Below are positions 7,736 to 17,842 of a DNA stretch of 64,000 nucleotides, one piece after another. Source of the stretch: an uncultured Spirochaetaceae bacterium (GTDB lineage Bacteria; Spirochaetota; Spirochaetia; Sphaerochaetales; Sphaerochaetaceae); assembly GCA_944389105.1 (NCBI GenBank), contig CALXLD010000022.1, positions 1-64,000 on the forward strand, given 5' to 3'. A program made the translations under genes and the position numbers. Every line of letters begins with the position of its first letter. Position 1 is the stretch's first letter. A model generated the notes under the pieces. That model was not told the DNA's origin and did not search any database. It saw only the letters and a program-made list of their open reading frames with translations.

Positions 7736-8547
7736 GCATACCACCATTTGCAGCAGTAATAACAGCAGCTGGAGCTTCTTCTCGTTTTTCAGCAGGGGAA
7801 AGCGAACCAGTAAAGAAAGAATACCTGTCAATAGATGGCCATACAGTACTATATAGAGCAACAAAGCCCTTCTTCAATGTGCCTGGTCTCAGTGCTATGG
7901 TAATAACCTGTCCAAGCGGTTCCGAAGATGAAACAATAGTAGCTCTCGAGGATCTGGCAGATATTTCCTCAATACCTTTTCTTATTATTCCCGGAGGAAT
8001 GACAAGAAAGGAGTCGGTCAAGGCTGCCCTTGATGAACTAAGAGAGCTTTCCGTTCCATTTGAATACATAGCCATCCATGATGGAGCAAGACCTTTTGCT
8101 GATGAGGGCCTGATAATAAGGACACTGGCCGCTGCAACCGTCACGGGAGGAGCTGTTCCAGCACTCAGGGTAACGGATGCAGTCAAGAAACTGGGAAAAG
8201 ACGGACTGATTTCTGAAAATGTCGACCGCTCCCCTCTAATAACTGTCCAGACACCACAGATATTCAGAAAAGCAGAAATACTGGATGCTTATGACAGATA
8301 TCCATCACTGGAAGCCGATGATGATGCCGCTGTTTTCATCAATGCAGGTTATTCATGCACTATTTCCAGGGGAAGTACGGAAAACAGGAAAATAACCTAT
8401 ATCACAGATATTCCAGATGCAGAAAAACAAGCCGAGGAATATATAAAAGCAAGAGCTGAAGGCCGGAAAAGCGCAGCTGCTTCAAAACGGATGAGAGAAC
8501 TTCTGCAGAAGGGGGATGCTTGGGATGAAAGTGGGAATCGGCAATGA
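7732..8547 (+). CDS. ispD: 2-C-methyl-D-erythritol 4-phosphate cytidylyltransferase IspD
   Basis: 271 aa, longer than the usual 230 because of a C-terminal tail after the catalytic fold. It joins CTP and MEP in the non-mevalonate isoprenoid pathway. Motifs: AAGASSRF (with an insertion before KKEYL), IHDGARPFA, VTDAVK and TPQIFR. It overlaps carD by 4 bp and ispF at its 3' end, so the three are translationally linked. Confidence 0.93.
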   Translation: MSIPPFAAVITAAGASSRFSAGESEPVKKEYLSIDGHTVLYRATKPFFNVPGLSAMVITCPSGSEDETIVALEDLADISSIPFLIIPGGMTRKESVKAALDELRELSVPFEYIAIHDGARPFADEGLIIRTLAAATVTGGAVPALRVTDAVKKLGKDGLISENVDRSPLITVQTPQIFRKAEILDAYDRYPSLEADDDAAVFINAGYSCTISRGSTENRKITYITDIPDAEKQAEEYIKARAEGRKSAAASKRMRELLQKGDAWDESGNRQ

Positions 8548-8986
8548 TATCCACAGGCTGAAAGAAGGAAGGAAGCTCATTCTTGGCGGAGTTACGATTC
8601 CCTCAGACAAAGGTGAAGAAGCATTTTCTGATGGAGATGTACTGATTCATGCCATCATTGATGGAATTCTTGGAGCCTGTGCTGCAGGTGACATAGGATC
8701 ACTCTTTCCCGACACGGATGAGAAAAACAGAAACCGCAGCAGCATTGAGCTTCTTAAAGAAACCCTCACCCTGACGAAGGCAAGGATCATAAACATTGAT
8801 ACGATCATAGAGCTGGAAAGACCGAAACTGCGGCCATATATCGATGAGATACGTGAAAAGCTTGCCTCTGTAATCGGTATTGAAAAAGAAAGGATCTCAG
8901 TCAAGGCAAAAACAGCAGAAGGACTAGGCCCTGTCGGAGAGGGCCTGGCGATAAAGGCATATGCAGTCCTGCTGATAGACAACTAA
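8525..8986 (+). CDS. ispF: 2-C-methyl-D-erythritol 2,4-cyclodiphosphate synthase IspF
   Basis: 153 aa. Zn ligands are Asp and His in GNDIHR near the N-terminus and His in SDGDVLIHAIIDG. GSLFPDTD and KAKTAEGLGPVGEG are family motifs. It cyclises CDP-ME-2P, the step two after IspD (IspE is not in the window). The ATG at 8525 starts at the conserved MKVGIGND; an ATG nine bases upstream is also possible. It overlaps ispD by 23 bp. Confidence 0.93.
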   Translation: MKVGIGNDIHRLKEGRKLILGGVTIPSDKGEEAFSDGDVLIHAIIDGILGACAAGDIGSLFPDTDEKNRNRSSIELLKETLTLTKARIINIDTIIELERPKLRPYIDEIREKLASVIGIEKERISVKAKTAEGLGPVGEGLAIKAYAVLLIDN

Positions 8987-9010
8987 GGCCGTCAATCGAC
9001 GGCCTCAGGC
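8986..9010 (+). terminator. Hairpin between convergent ispF and NTPase gene
   Basis: AGGCCGTC (8986-8993) pairs with GACGGCCT (8998-9005) around AATC. The T-tract after it is weak (CAGGCTTTATTT), so it may end transcripts inefficiently. It separates two convergent genes. Confidence 0.55.
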
Positions 9011-9011
9011 T

Positions 9012-9719
9012 TTATTTGGAGATAAGCATTGTCCTCGGATCCAGATTGACCTGCATCGGCTTCGGAACATTTGCGTGATGCGAGCGCACAACGGTCATAA
9101 CAACCTTGTCAATCTTATCGTCATAGCGGAGTGCTATAAGTACATCAATCAGATCAAAATACTTTACAAGGCTACTAGGAACACCATGTTCATCATAAAC
9201 AACATCAGGGCGAACAGGAGATACGGAGAACCATACCTCTATATTCATCTTCTTTGCGAATTCCTTGATCTTCACAATGTCTTCCTCATCCGCGACCGTA
9301 AGCTTGTATCCATCAAAGAGAACACAATCGGCCTTGAATGAACCCTGGTTGATAAGGCTTTCAAGAGAGGAAAGAATCTTCTCTACAGGAACCTGCTCCT
9401 GAGAGAAATTCATTACGACACGATTTGCAAGAATTGCATTGTAAACCATTGCAGCATCATCAAGAGACTGCATCTCGGAAATCTCCCTGAAGACTTCCTT
9501 ATACCAATTTATGACATGCTCAACATTACCTGAGAATGACACATGAATGACGCTCTCTCCTTTGAAGAGCTTGTCAGTAGCAAGATGTACAAGACATGCT
9601 GTCTTGCCAATTCCATGCCTAGAAACAATCACACCGAGATTGCCACGTCCGAGGCCGCCATTGATTGCTTCCTCAAAGACGCGAAGTGGACTTACGCTGT
9701 TAAGTTCCTTGATATCCAT
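9012..9719 (-). CDS. RecA/KaiC-like P-loop NTPase, function unknown
   Basis: 235 aa. Walker A is SRHGIGKTA at residues 33-41, and a hydrophobic strand ending in Asp (KADCVLFDGYKL) fits Walker B. The overall pattern (GRGNLGVIVS, VIHVSFSG, LIALRYDDKIDK) is that of the RecA/KaiC/DnaB core without partner domains. I know it only as a conserved cytoplasmic protein of spirochaetes. It has its own TATAAT promoter and a strong GGAGGTG ribosome binding site. Confidence 0.7.
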   Translation of the reverse strand: MDIKELNSVSPLRVFEEAINGGLGRGNLGVIVSRHGIGKTACLVHLATDKLFKGESVIHVSFSGNVEHVINWYKEVFREISEMQSLDDAAMVYNAILANRVVMNFSQEQVPVEKILSSLESLINQGSFKADCVLFDGYKLTVADEEDIVKIKEFAKKMNIEVWFSVSPVRPDVVYDEHGVPSSLVKYFDLIDVLIALRYDDKIDKVVMTVVRSHHANVPKPMQVNLDPRTMLISK

Positions 9720-9827
9720 AATGCACCTCCGTTGTTAAATCGATTATAACATGGCAATAACGGAAAAACACAAAATTTTGCACGAAACTGTCCAATGTTG
9801 CCATTTCAGGGACGGAAATGCATTGGA

Positions 9828-9863
9828 GAAAAGAAAAAAGGAGCTACCAGATACGATAGCTCC
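9828..9863 (-). terminator. Terminator of EF-G gene
   Basis: On the minus strand GGAGCTA (9863-9857) pairs with TAGCTCC (9846-9840) and is followed by TTTTTTCTTTTC. Confidence 0.85.
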
Positions 9864-9884
9864 CTATACGACGTCAGGCCGGAA

Positions 9885-11996
9885 TTATTTTGCCTGAGCC
9901 TTCTTCTTCTCCTGATAAGCCTTCTTGAGCTCATCGGAGACAGACTGCGGAACACGTCCATATTTCTCGACTTCCATTGTGAACTCAGCCTTGCCCTGTG
10001 TGAGGGAGCGGAGAACTGTGGAATAGCCGAACATCTCTGAAAGAGGAACTTCCGCAATAACCTGGCACTGGTTGTTGTCCTCTGTAGAGGAAACAATCAT
10101 ACCTCTTCTCTGGTTGATTGATCCAAAGATATTTCCCTGGAACTCGGAAGGTCCGTTTACCTCAACCTTCATGATAGGCTCAAGGATTACAGGCTTTGCT
10201 TTCTCGAAAGCTTCTCTGAAAGCTCCGATAGCAGCTGTCTGGAATGCCATATCAGAGGAGTCAACAGGATGCCACTGTCCATCGTTTACGACACAGCGTA
10301 CTCCGATAACAGGGAAGCCAACCTGTGTTCCCTTCTTCATAGCAGTCTGGAAGCCTTTATCACAGGATGGGATGTACTCTGTAGGAATAGCACCGCCCTT
10401 TACCTCATTCACGAACTCATAATCCTTTGCTGGCTCATCCGGATCAGTCTGAACGATTGGCTCGATATAACCGGCAACACGAGCATACTGACCAGAACCA
10501 CCTGTCTGCTTCTTATGAGTGAAGTTGAAGTCTGCCCTCTGGCTGATAGCCTCTCTGTAAGCAACCTCTGGCTGACCTACTTCGACCTCTGCCTTGTACT
10601 CTCTCTTCATTCTCTCAATGTAGACATCAAGATGAAGCTCACCCATTCCCCTGATGATTGTCTGGTTGGATTCAGGATCAACATATGTCTGGAATGTCGG
10701 GTCTTCCTTTGTGAAGCGGTTGAGAGCCTTTGCCATGTTGTCTGCAGCTTTCTTGTCAACTGGCTTGATAGCAAGCGAGATAACAGGTGTAGGAACAAAC
10801 ATACTTGTCATTGAGTAGTTGAGGGATGGATCGCAGAATGTATCACCAGAAGCACAGTCAATACCGAAAAGTGCCGCGATCTCACCGCATCCTGCCTCGG
10901 AAATATCTTCCATGGTAGAAGCGTGCATCTTTACAAGTCTACCGACATTGAACTTCTTCTTTGTTCTTGTGTTGTAGAGTGTATCACCCTTCTTGATCTT
11001 GCCCTGATAGATTCTGATATATGTCAGCTGTCCGAACTGTCCATCCTCAAGCTTGAATGCAAGGATAACAGGCTTTGCATCTTCTGTAGATTCAAGAACA
11101 ACTTCCTTCTCATTGTTATCAAGATCGAGAGCAACGTTCTCAACCTCTGTAGGATTCGGAAGGTAATCAATAACACCATCGAGAAGTGGCTGGATACCCT
11201 TGTTCTTATATGCAGAACCCATGAATACAGGGCAGAGCTGAAGACCGATTGTCCCCTTTCTTACAGCAGCCTTGATCATCTCAGGAGTTACAGCATCCTC
11301 GAGGATAGCCTCCATAAGCTCATCAGAGAACATTGAAGCTGCATCAAGAAGCTCCTCTCTCTTTGCCTGAGCCTCAGCCATAAGCTCCTCAGGAATCTCC
11401 TCGACTCTCTTCTGAAGTCCATCTACACCGGAGTCGAAGTAGTATGCCTTCATCTCAACGAGGTCAACAACTCCCTGAAGTCTGTCTTCAAGTCCGATTG
11501 GAATCTGCATAAGCACAGCATTAAGACCAAGCTTCTCAACAAGCTGATCCTTAACCCTGTATGGATTAGCACCTGTTCTATCGCACTTGTTTACGAAAGC
11601 AATGCGGGGAACATGGTATCTCTTCATCTGGCGGTCAACAGTAATTGACTGTGACTGAACACCACCAACTGAGCAGAGAACAAGAATAGCACCATCGAGA
11701 ACACGGAGGGATCTCTCAACCTCAATAGTGAAGTCGACGTGACCCGGAGTATCGATGATATTGATCTCATGACCCTTCCACTCTACGTTTGTAGCAGCAG
11801 AAGCGATTGTGATTCCTCTTTCTCTCTCAAGCTCCATTGAGTCCATCGTCGCGCCAACACCATCTTTACCGCGGACTTCATGAATTGCATGAATCTTGTT
11901 ACAGAAATAGAGGATGCGTTCTGAAAGCGTAGTCTTTCCAGAATCGATATGAGCACTGATTCCGATATTCCTCATGCCCAGTAAGTCATGTGCCAT
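9885..11996 (-). CDS. fusA: Elongation factor G, spirochaete-type (spdEFG1-like)
   Basis: 703 aa. Ribosomal translocation GTPase with G1 [10 protein letters not shown]3 DTPGH and G4 NKCD, followed by domains II-V ([24 protein letters not shown]). The stretches [19 protein letters not shown] and [19 protein letters not shown] are the sequence style of mitochondrial EFG1 and the spdEFG1 class found in spirochaetes, planctomycetes and deltaproteobacteria, rather than canonical FusA. In that class this copy does translocation and a second EF-G does recycling. Its promoter lies at 12060-12088 and GAGG precedes the ATG by nine bases. Confidence 0.92.
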   Translation of the reverse strand: MAHDLLGMRNIGISAHIDSGKTTLSERILYFCNKIHAIHEVRGKDGVGATMDSMELERERGITIASAATNVEWKGHEINIIDTPGHVDFTIEVERSLRVLDGAILVLCSVGGVQSQSITVDRQMKRYHVPRIAFVNKCDRTGANPYRVKDQLVEKLGLNAVLMQIPIGLEDRLQGVVDLVEMKAYYFDSGVDGLQKRVEEIPEELMAEAQAKREELLDAASMFSDELMEAILEDAVTPEMIKAAVRKGTIGLQLCPVFMGSAYKNKGIQPLLDGVIDYLPNPTEVENVALDLDNNEKEVVLESTEDAKPVILAFKLEDGQFGQLTYIRIYQGKIKKGDTLYNTRTKKKFNVGRLVKMHASTMEDISEAGCGEIAALFGIDCASGDTFCDPSLNYSMTSMFVPTPVISLAIKPVDKKAADNMAKALNRFTKEDPTFQTYVDPESNQTIIRGMGELHLDVYIERMKREYKAEVEVGQPEVAYREAISQRADFNFTHKKQTGGSGQYARVAGYIEPIVQTDPDEPAKDYEFVNEVKGGAIPTEYIPSCDKGFQTAMKKGTQVGFPVIGVRCVVNDGQWHPVDSSDMAFQTAAIGAFREAFEKAKPVILEPIMKVEVNGPSEFQGNIFGSINQRRGMIVSSTEDNNQCQVIAEVPLSEMFGYSTVLRSLTQGKAEFTMEVEKYGRVPQSVSDELKKAYQEKKKAQAK

Positions 11997-12059
11997 ATTA
12001 ATTAACCTCTCAGTAATATAATTTCAAAACCAACGGCGGGCGAAAGCCACCAGATTGGC

Positions 12060-12088
12060 ATAATATTGATTTTCTTCGTCTTGTGCAA
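12060..12088 (-). promoter_or_regulatory. Promoter of EF-G gene
   Basis: Minus strand TTGCAC (12088-12083), a 17-bp spacer and TATTAT (12065-12060). The predicted start near 12053 gives a leader of about 57 nt. Confidence 0.6.
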
Positions 12089-12160
12089 GATGCTTTTGCA
12101 AACATGCTTTCCGCATTCCTTTGCCTTGCAAGGAAAAAACGCCGAAGATAAACATTAATA

Positions 12161-12189
12161 GCGACAAAATGCGTCCAGAATGATAGTAT
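12161..12189 (+). promoter_or_regulatory. Leaderless promoter of HIT gene
   Basis: GCGACA (12161-12166), a 17-bp spacer and TAGTAT (12184-12189). The predicted start is the A of the ATG at 12196, with no Shine-Dalgarno. Confidence 0.55.
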
Positions 12190-12195
12190 CTTGGC

Positions 12196-12597
12196 ATGGC
12201 AACAGTATTTGAAATGATAATAAACGGTGAAATTCCGTCAACTCGTCTATATGAAGATGAAAGCTGTATCGTTATTCTCGACATAAACCCAATCTCAAAG
12301 GGACATGCTCTTGTGATATCCAGAAAGTGCTACCCGACATTCACTGATGTCCCAATGGAAACACTTTCCCATATGATGGAAATCGCAAGGAAGGTTGACC
12401 AGAAGCAGAGAGAAGTACTCAAAGCGGAAGGAACAAACATAATGATCAACAACAGCCCTGCTTCAGGGCAGGAAGTGCCGCATCTGCACATACATGTCAT
12501 TCCGCGTTTTTCCGGAGATGGAAAGACTCCGGCATTCCCGAAAGGAAAGTATGAGGATGGAGAGATAAGCAGATACGGGGAAATGCTCTCTCTATGA
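12196..12597 (+). CDS. HIT-family nucleotide hydrolase
   Basis: 133 aa. The histidine triad HLHIHVIPR near the C-terminus plus LDINPISKGHALVISRK identify an Hint/HIT protein that hydrolyses nucleoside phosphoramidates or dinucleoside polyphosphates. Cytoplasmic. Its stop overlaps the start of the following lipoprotein gene (ATGA, 4 bp), so the two are cotranscribed, although no functional link is known. Confidence 0.9.
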   Translation: MATVFEMIINGEIPSTRLYEDESCIVILDINPISKGHALVISRKCYPTFTDVPMETLSHMMEIARKVDQKQREVLKAEGTNIMINNSPASGQEVPHLHIHVIPRFSGDGKTPAFPKGKYEDGEISRYGEMLSL

Positions 12598-13625
12598 AGC
12601 GTTTTCTCATCTACACCGTTCTGATCGCTTTTCTATCATCATGTGCTGTATATACAGCTGAAGATGGCTATAGGAAGATATCAATACCGGAAGTGACGGG
12701 TCTTCCTGAAACAAGGTATGCACAGATACTCCGTGAAAATGCGGATAAATCAGCGGAAGCTCTGGAAAATGCAAGGAAGGAAGCCGAGCACAGGGCAGCA
12801 TTGAAAAGAGAAGCTGAGGTGAATGAGTATCCTGAAGATATCTCCACCCTCACATTCCCTCATATCTATACTCCGCTGAAAACGAACAAGACCGAAAGCG
12901 ATGGAATAAACACAATCGAGGTGCTTTTCCTTCCGCTTGGGTATGAAGAACTCGGGAAAGAGGAAGCTTCCAGGATCCTTAATGCAAATAGTGATATCTC
13001 TCCTGACTTCGTCATACTGACCGGTTCGCTGGAAAACCAGATAACAGGCGCAGAAACAGCCAGGTGGGATGCCGTCACGCTCAGAGGAGGCACAATACTT
13101 CACCGCCCTCTTCTAAAAACAGCAGGAGAGAACACCGCATCTTTCTTCATAACACCTACAAAGGATATAGAAATTGCCCCTCTGTCATTTGAAAATGACA
13201 TGCCAGCAACATCAGAAGAAGCAAAAACATGGGCAGAGACTCTTTCCTCTGATACTTTTGAGACAGCTGAAATAGAAAAAACCATAACGGAAATGAGCGA
13301 CAGGGAAAAGCTTGTTGCGCTCTCTTCTGCATCCCCATCCGGAGAAGACTGGATCTCATTCACTCCATTCAGGTATCGGAGCGACATGGAATTCCCCGTC
13401 TCTGCATATTTTGAGGATAACGGCTGGATTGATGCCTACAGGGCAACTCATTTCTCAGCAGAAACCGATGGCGGAATAACAAGACGAAACGGCAATGTAT
13501 ACGAGCGTCTTGATTTCCTGTATTCAGCTTCGATGATCCCAGTAAGCGCTATAAGCTACCCCGTAAGGGGACTCACTGATACCAGCGGAATCTTCGCTGT
13601 CCTTGCCGAATTCCTGATCCCATGA
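12594..13625 (+). CDS. Lipoprotein with endonuclease/exonuclease/phosphatase-like fold
   Basis: 343 aa. The signal peptide ends in lipobox LSSC (Cys17). A helical, charged segment (about 35-85) precedes a globular part. DISPDFVILTGSL, RGGTILHRPLL, HFSAETDGG and the end NVYERLDFLYSASMIP resemble the strand order of EEP phosphatases (the final R-[IL]-D-[YF]-I strand), but the usual catalytic Asn/Asp/His set (GDFN, SDH) is not evident. It is therefore a degenerate or divergent member. Surface or periplasmic location is expected. Confidence 0.65.
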   Translation: MKRFLIYTVLIAFLSSCAVYTAEDGYRKISIPEVTGLPETRYAQILRENADKSAEALENARKEAEHRAALKREAEVNEYPEDISTLTFPHIYTPLKTNKTESDGINTIEVLFLPLGYEELGKEEASRILNANSDISPDFVILTGSLENQITGAETARWDAVTLRGGTILHRPLLKTAGENTASFFITPTKDIEIAPLSFENDMPATSEEAKTWAETLSSDTFETAEIEKTITEMSDREKLVALSSASPSGEDWISFTPFRYRSDMEFPVSAYFEDNGWIDAYRATHFSAETDGGITRRNGNVYERLDFLYSASMIPVSAISYPVRGLTDTSGIFAVLAEFLIP

Positions 13626-13659
13626 TTATATTAGGCAAAACGTACTAAGGAGTAATTAC

Positions 13660-13965
13660 ATGATAGAAATAACAAAGGCAAACTTTGATGAAGAAGTAAA
13701 AAAGGCAGAAGGCCCTGTCCTTCTGGATTTCTGGGCTTCCTGGTGCGGTCCATGCAAGATGCAGACCAGAATCCTTGAAAACTCAGCAGAAGCTCTGAAA
13801 GGCGCAAAAATCTGCAAATGCAACGTAGATGAGAATCCTGATCTCGCAGGATCATTCGATGTCCAGGCAATACCTACTCTCCTCGTTTTCAGGAACGGAG
13901 AAGTCGTAGACAGGGCAACAGGAGTAAGGGACGAAGCAGCTCTCAGAAGAATGCTTGGCCTTTAA
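13660..13965 (+). CDS. Thioredoxin
   Basis: 101 aa, single thioredoxin domain with WASWCGPCKM active site and cis-Pro in VQAIPTLLVF. General cytoplasmic dithiol reductant. It has AAGGAG before the ATG and a terminator 20 bp after the stop. Only 34 bp separate it from the lipoprotein gene, so readthrough is possible. Confidence 0.93.
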   Translation: MIEITKANFDEEVKKAEGPVLLDFWASWCGPCKMQTRILENSAEALKGAKICKCNVDENPDLAGSFDVQAIPTLLVFRNGEVVDRATGVRDEAALRRMLGL

Positions 13966-13984
13966 TCAGATAGGGAATATCAGA

Positions 13985-14008
13985 AGCGTCCTCCGGGACG
14001 CTTTTTTC
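13985..14008 (+). terminator. Terminator of thioredoxin gene
   Basis: AGCGTCC (13985-13991) pairs with GGACGCT (13996-14002), then TTTTTT. Confidence 0.85.
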
Positions 14009-14010
14009 AT

Positions 14011-14041
14011 GCAAAAACAAAGCCCTGGACGAATCCAGGGC
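14011..14041 (-). terminator. Terminator of pckG
   Basis: Minus strand GCCCTGGA (14041-14034) pairs with TCCAGGGC (14029-14022), followed by TTTGTTTTTG. Confidence 0.85.
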
Positions 14042-14061
14042 CAAGAGCAATCAATTCAATC

Positions 14062-15891
14062 TCACTTTGCAGCTTTGAGATTCTTCTCAAGTGTATCAAG
14101 CATATCAGAAAGCTCTTTCGGAAGGTGCTTACCGAACTTCGGATAGTGGTTGGTTCTGATGTCCTCAACCTCTCTGAGCCATCCTTCTGTATCGACTTTA
14201 AGAAGCTCTGCCATATCTGCTTCGGAGACACCCTCTGGGCGGTCGATTGCATCGACTGTCGGCATGATTCCGATCGGAGTATCAACTGTCTTTGCTGTTC
14301 CATCGCAGCACTCGAAGATCCACTTAAGAACACGGCTGTTATCACCATAGCCCGGCCAGATGAAGTGGCCTTCAGCATCCTTGCGGAACCAGTTGACATA
14401 GAAGATCTTCGGGAGCACATCCTGTGAAGGAGCTGCTGCACCAACATCAATCCAGTGCTGGAAGTAATCGCCCATGTTGTATCCGCAGAATGGAAGCATA
14501 GCAAATGGATCTCTTCTGATTGTTCCTGCCTTGACATCAAGTGTAGCTGCAGTAACCTCAGAACCAACAATTGAACCAAGGAATACACCATGATTCCAGT
14601 TGCGTGACATATGTACAAGAGGAATTGTAGAAGGTCTTCTTCCACCGAAGAGAATAGCAGAAATAGGTACTCCTGCCGGATCCTCCCACTCTGGTGCGAT
14701 GCATGGGCACTGTGAAGCAGGTGCTGTGAATCTTGAATTCGGATGAGCTGCAGGAGCCTGTGACTTATCCTCCTTGTTCTGTACCCACTCATTTCCATGC
14801 CAATCAACAAGCTTGCCAGGAGCATCGTATCCAATGCCTTCCCACCAAACGTCCTTATCCTCTGTAAGAGCAACGTTTGTGAAGATAGTATTCTTGGAAG
14901 CTGCCATAAGAGCATTGTAGTTGGACTTTGCTGATGTTCCAGGAGCAACACCGAAGAAGCCTGCCTCTGGGTTGATAGCATAGAGTCTTCCATCCTTGCC
15001 CGGCTTCATCCATGCGATGTCATCACCGATTGTCTCTACCTTCCATCCTGGGATTGTAGGAATGAGCATAGCAAGGTTCGTCTTTCCGCATGCTGATGGG
15101 AATGCACCGGTTACATAGCGGACTTTACCCTCTGGGTTTGTGACCTTAAGGATGAGCATATGCTCAGCAAGCCAGCCCTCGTCACGAGCAAGAACAGATG
15201 CGATGCGGAGAGCAAAGCACTTCTTACCGAGAAGAGCATTTCCGCCATAGCCAGAACCATATGACCAGATTTCTCTTGTCTCTGGGAACTGGGAAATATA
15301 CTTATGCTCCATCGGAGCACATGGCCACTGGCCGTTGTCGCTCTCACCATCCTGGAGAGGCTTACCTACAGAGTGGAGACATGGAACATAATATCCATCT
15401 GTTCCGAGCTCTTCGAGAACCTTCTCTCCGACTCTGGTCATAATCATCATATTGCAGACAACATATGCACTATCTGTGAGCTCGATACCAAGCTTTGACA
15501 TCGGGGATCCAAGTGGACCCATTGAGAAAGGAATGACATACATGGTCCTTCCCTTCATACAGCCGCGATAGAGATCTGTCATTGTCTTCTTGAGCTCTTT
15601 TGGATCGATCCAGTTATTTGTAGGACCTGCATCCTCCTCCTTCTCAGAAGCGATGAATGTTCTCTTTTCAACACGGGCTACATCGGATGGATCCGAATGG
15701 AAAAGCACGCATCCTGGCTTCTTCTCAGGGTTGAGACGAATACAGAGCTTCTCCTTTACCTGAAGTTCAATGAGCTGGTCATACTGCTCCTGAGAACCAT
15801 CGCATACTACGATATTATCTGGAGTTGTAAGGGCAGCAACCTCATTGATCCACTGGACAAGCTTTGAATGCTTAAGATCATTAACTGTCAT
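14062..15891 (-). CDS. pckG: Phosphoenolpyruvate carboxykinase (GTP)
   Basis: 609 aa, the size of the GTP-dependent family. The P-loop-like active-site motif is [15 protein letters not shown], with IGDDIAWM (metal/kinase-2) and [11 protein letters not shown] (nucleotide) around it. It interconverts oxaloacetate + GTP and PEP + CO2 + GDP. In fermenters it often runs towards oxaloacetate, conserving energy as GTP. It has a good promoter, an AAGGAG ribosome binding site and a terminator, so it is a single-gene unit. Confidence 0.95.
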   Translation of the reverse strand: MTVNDLKHSKLVQWINEVAALTTPDNIVVCDGSQEQYDQLIELQVKEKLCIRLNPEKKPGCVLFHSDPSDVARVEKRTFIASEKEEDAGPTNNWIDPKELKKTMTDLYRGCMKGRTMYVIPFSMGPLGSPMSKLGIELTDSAYVVCNMMIMTRVGEKVLEELGTDGYYVPCLHSVGKPLQDGESDNGQWPCAPMEHKYISQFPETREIWSYGSGYGGNALLGKKCFALRIASVLARDEGWLAEHMLILKVTNPEGKVRYVTGAFPSACGKTNLAMLIPTIPGWKVETIGDDIAWMKPGKDGRLYAINPEAGFFGVAPGTSAKSNYNALMAASKNTIFTNVALTEDKDVWWEGIGYDAPGKLVDWHGNEWVQNKEDKSQAPAAHPNSRFTAPASQCPCIAPEWEDPAGVPISAILFGGRRPSTIPLVHMSRNWNHGVFLGSIVGSEVTAATLDVKAGTIRRDPFAMLPFCGYNMGDYFQHWIDVGAAAPSQDVLPKIFYVNWFRKDAEGHFIWPGYGDNSRVLKWIFECCDGTAKTVDTPIGIMPTVDAIDRPEGVSEADMAELLKVDTEGWLREVEDIRTNHYPKFGKHLPKELSDMLDTLEKNLKAAK

Positions 15892-15947
15892 AGGTTTCTC
15901 CTTATCCTTATTTCATATCTGCGTAAGGCAGTGATGTACTATATGCA

Positions 15948-15976
15948 AGCATAATTACTATCAGGGTGTTTTGCAA
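15948..15976 (-). promoter_or_regulatory. Promoter of pckG
   Basis: Minus strand TTGCAA (15976-15971), a 17-bp spacer and TATGCT (15953-15948). The leader is about 50 nt and includes AAGGAG before the ATG. Confidence 0.6.
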
Positions 15977-16070
15977 GCAATCGTGTTAAAACACAATGCC
16001 TTGTTGACCACGGAAGAAGCTTCTTCATCTCATATACATGCAAAATACTCCAATCCAGAACAAAAATGAT

Positions 16071-16114
16071 TCAAGAAAGGACCCTCCATGCAACTTAAGC
16101 CTGAAGGGTCCTTG
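16071..16114 (-). terminator. Terminator of pheST
   Basis: Minus strand AAGGACCCT (16113-16105) pairs with AGGGTCCTT (16085-16077), followed by TCTTGAATCATTTTT. The loop is 19 nt. Confidence 0.65.
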
Positions 16115-16141
16115 CGGATATGAATGGATTACTGCGGGGAA

Positions 16142-17842
16142 TCAATGAAGAAGCTTATCGAGATCTATCTCCGCCATAATCGAAGGCATCGAACAGCCCC
16201 ATGATTCAAGAACCTGAGGATGAGTCTCTCCAAAAACTCCTACATCTTTTCCATTGCATATAATCCTAGCAGCTCTTCCTGGAATGAATCTTGGATCATT
16301 TTCAGCTTCGGCAAGCGTATATTCCTTTCTGAGGAAGTACATGAGCGTGTTGATATATGAAGCTGCATCATTGTATCCGACTGCTGCATTCGAAGAGAAG
16401 AAACCAAGGCTGTTTATTGTCCTTGTTCCACTGTTGTCAGAATCATCCTTAACGGTAATCTTCCCGATCTCAAAGATATTGTGCGGATAAACTGCATGGC
16501 CCGAAACAGACTCGCTCTCAAGGAGACAAGGAAGTATAGATGGCCTTATCACCTCATAGTTCTCACTCATAGGATTTGCAATGAAGACAGCCTCATCGCC
16601 GGAAATATGCATATTGTCGATATACTCCCTCTTTGAACCAAGGTAGTTGTACATCATTTCCTGGAAACCAAGCCCTACAAGAATTCCTTTGACCTTTCTG
16701 GAGAATTCCTCCTCAGGAGAAAGACGTCCGATTGTGAAATCCGATGGCATCACAGGCTCGAAATTGCCAAGGCCATGACCGATCATTATATCTTCCACGA
16801 CATCTACGCCATGTAGAAAATCATTCCGGTATTCAGGAACCCTGACTGTAATCGTATCCCCGCTGGACACAGCCTCAACTCCCATCTTTCTGAGTGCTGC
16901 AACGCATTCCTCTCCTGAAAGATCTTCTCCAAGCTTATGATGGACAAGATCAAGAGACGCCGTCATCGGCTTCTGGAAATAGTATGGAACTGTTATCTCC
17001 CTTCCATACGGAGTATCCTTTGCGAATCTTACCTTGACAGGGAGAATCTCGAATCCCATATCAGCCATATCACAGGAAAGAATCGAGACAGCAAGCAGGA
17101 GATCGTCAAGTATAGGACCTGACACCTCGATAAAGAAATCAGAATCCCCGATTTCCACAGCTCCGATCCGGGCACTGTTGATTACCGGAGGGAATGAAAG
17201 AGTGTCATTGTTATCATCATAGAGATAAGGGAATCTGGGGAAGGATGACACAATATGGCCATATTCCTTTCCTTTCGGATGCTTCTCGCAGATTTCCCTC
17301 AGGGAAAGCTCCTCATCCATTCCAAGCGGAACGAATTTCGTGGAATCCGGATCAACTGCAGCATAATGTACCGGGTATTTAATCAGGTCTGAGCGGTAGA
17401 TTCCCATTGCAATTGTCTTTCTCTTTCTTCCGAAATTAGTACAAAGCTTCTCCTGGCTCTGGATAAGATTGACAAGAAGATCATTATCCACAGCACGGCC
17501 GCGGGCAGCAAATCCGATTGAATAGTCCCTTATTCCGATAACGCTCTCATCATCTATGACCATTCTTCCATCCGATGGCTTCTCCTCATCTGCCGTGGAG
17601 AAGAAATCATAACGAGGGATATTCCCGCTCTGATAGCACTTGAGCGCACGTGCAACACCCGCAGTTGACCATAGGTCAGGGCGGTTTGTGTCATTAAGCT
17701 CAATCTTTATTACGTGGCCCTCTGTATCATGACCATCAAGCTCAGCTTTAGCGACAGGGAAGATATCAACAAGCTCATCATCGCTCATCTTCTTTCCAAG
17801 CAGCTCATAGAAGATATTCTCAGGTACTTCAATCTTCGGCAT
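16142..17842 (-). CDS. pheT: Phenylalanyl-tRNA synthetase beta subunit (archaeal/spirochaete type)
   Basis: 566 aa, much shorter than the approx. 800 aa bacterial PheT, lacking the N-terminal EMAP/OB tRNA-binding and anticodon-binding extensions. It starts directly in B1-like sequence (MPKIEVPENIF) with IELNDTNRPDLWS. B5 and the catalytic-like core include RNDFLHGVDVVEDIMIGHG. This short form is the archaeal/eukaryotic type that spirochaetes are known to carry. Its ATG overlaps the pheS stop by one base. Confidence 0.92.
   Translation of the reverse strand: MPKIEVPENIFYELLGKKMSDDELVDIFPVAKAELDGHDTEGHVIKIELNDTNRPDLWSTAGVARALKCYQSGNIPRYDFFSTADEEKPSDGRMVIDDESVIGIRDYSIGFAARGRAVDNDLLVNLIQSQEKLCTNFGRKRKTIAMGIYRSDLIKYPVHYAAVDPDSTKFVPLGMDEELSLREICEKHPKGKEYGHIVSSFPRFPYLYDDNNDTLSFPPVINSARIGAVEIGDSDFFIEVSGPILDDLLLAVSILSCDMADMGFEILPVKVRFAKDTPYGREITVPYYFQKPMTASLDLVHHKLGEDLSGEECVAALRKMGVEAVSSGDTITVRVPEYRNDFLHGVDVVEDIMIGHGLGNFEPVMPSDFTIGRLSPEEEFSRKVKGILVGLGFQEMMYNYLGSKREYIDNMHISGDEAVFIANPMSENYEVIRPSILPCLLESESVSGHAVYPHNIFEIGKITVKDDSDNSGTRTINSLGFFSSNAAVGYNDAASYINTLMYFLRKEYTLAEAENDPRFIPGRAARIICNGKDVGVFGETHPQVLESWGCSMPSIMAEIDLDKLLH

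Noticed and set aside
9795..15498. Long plus-strand frames opposite EF-G and pckG
   Set aside because: They are antisense shadows of strongly conserved genes, with Ser/Cys/Leu-rich translations and no ribosome binding sites.
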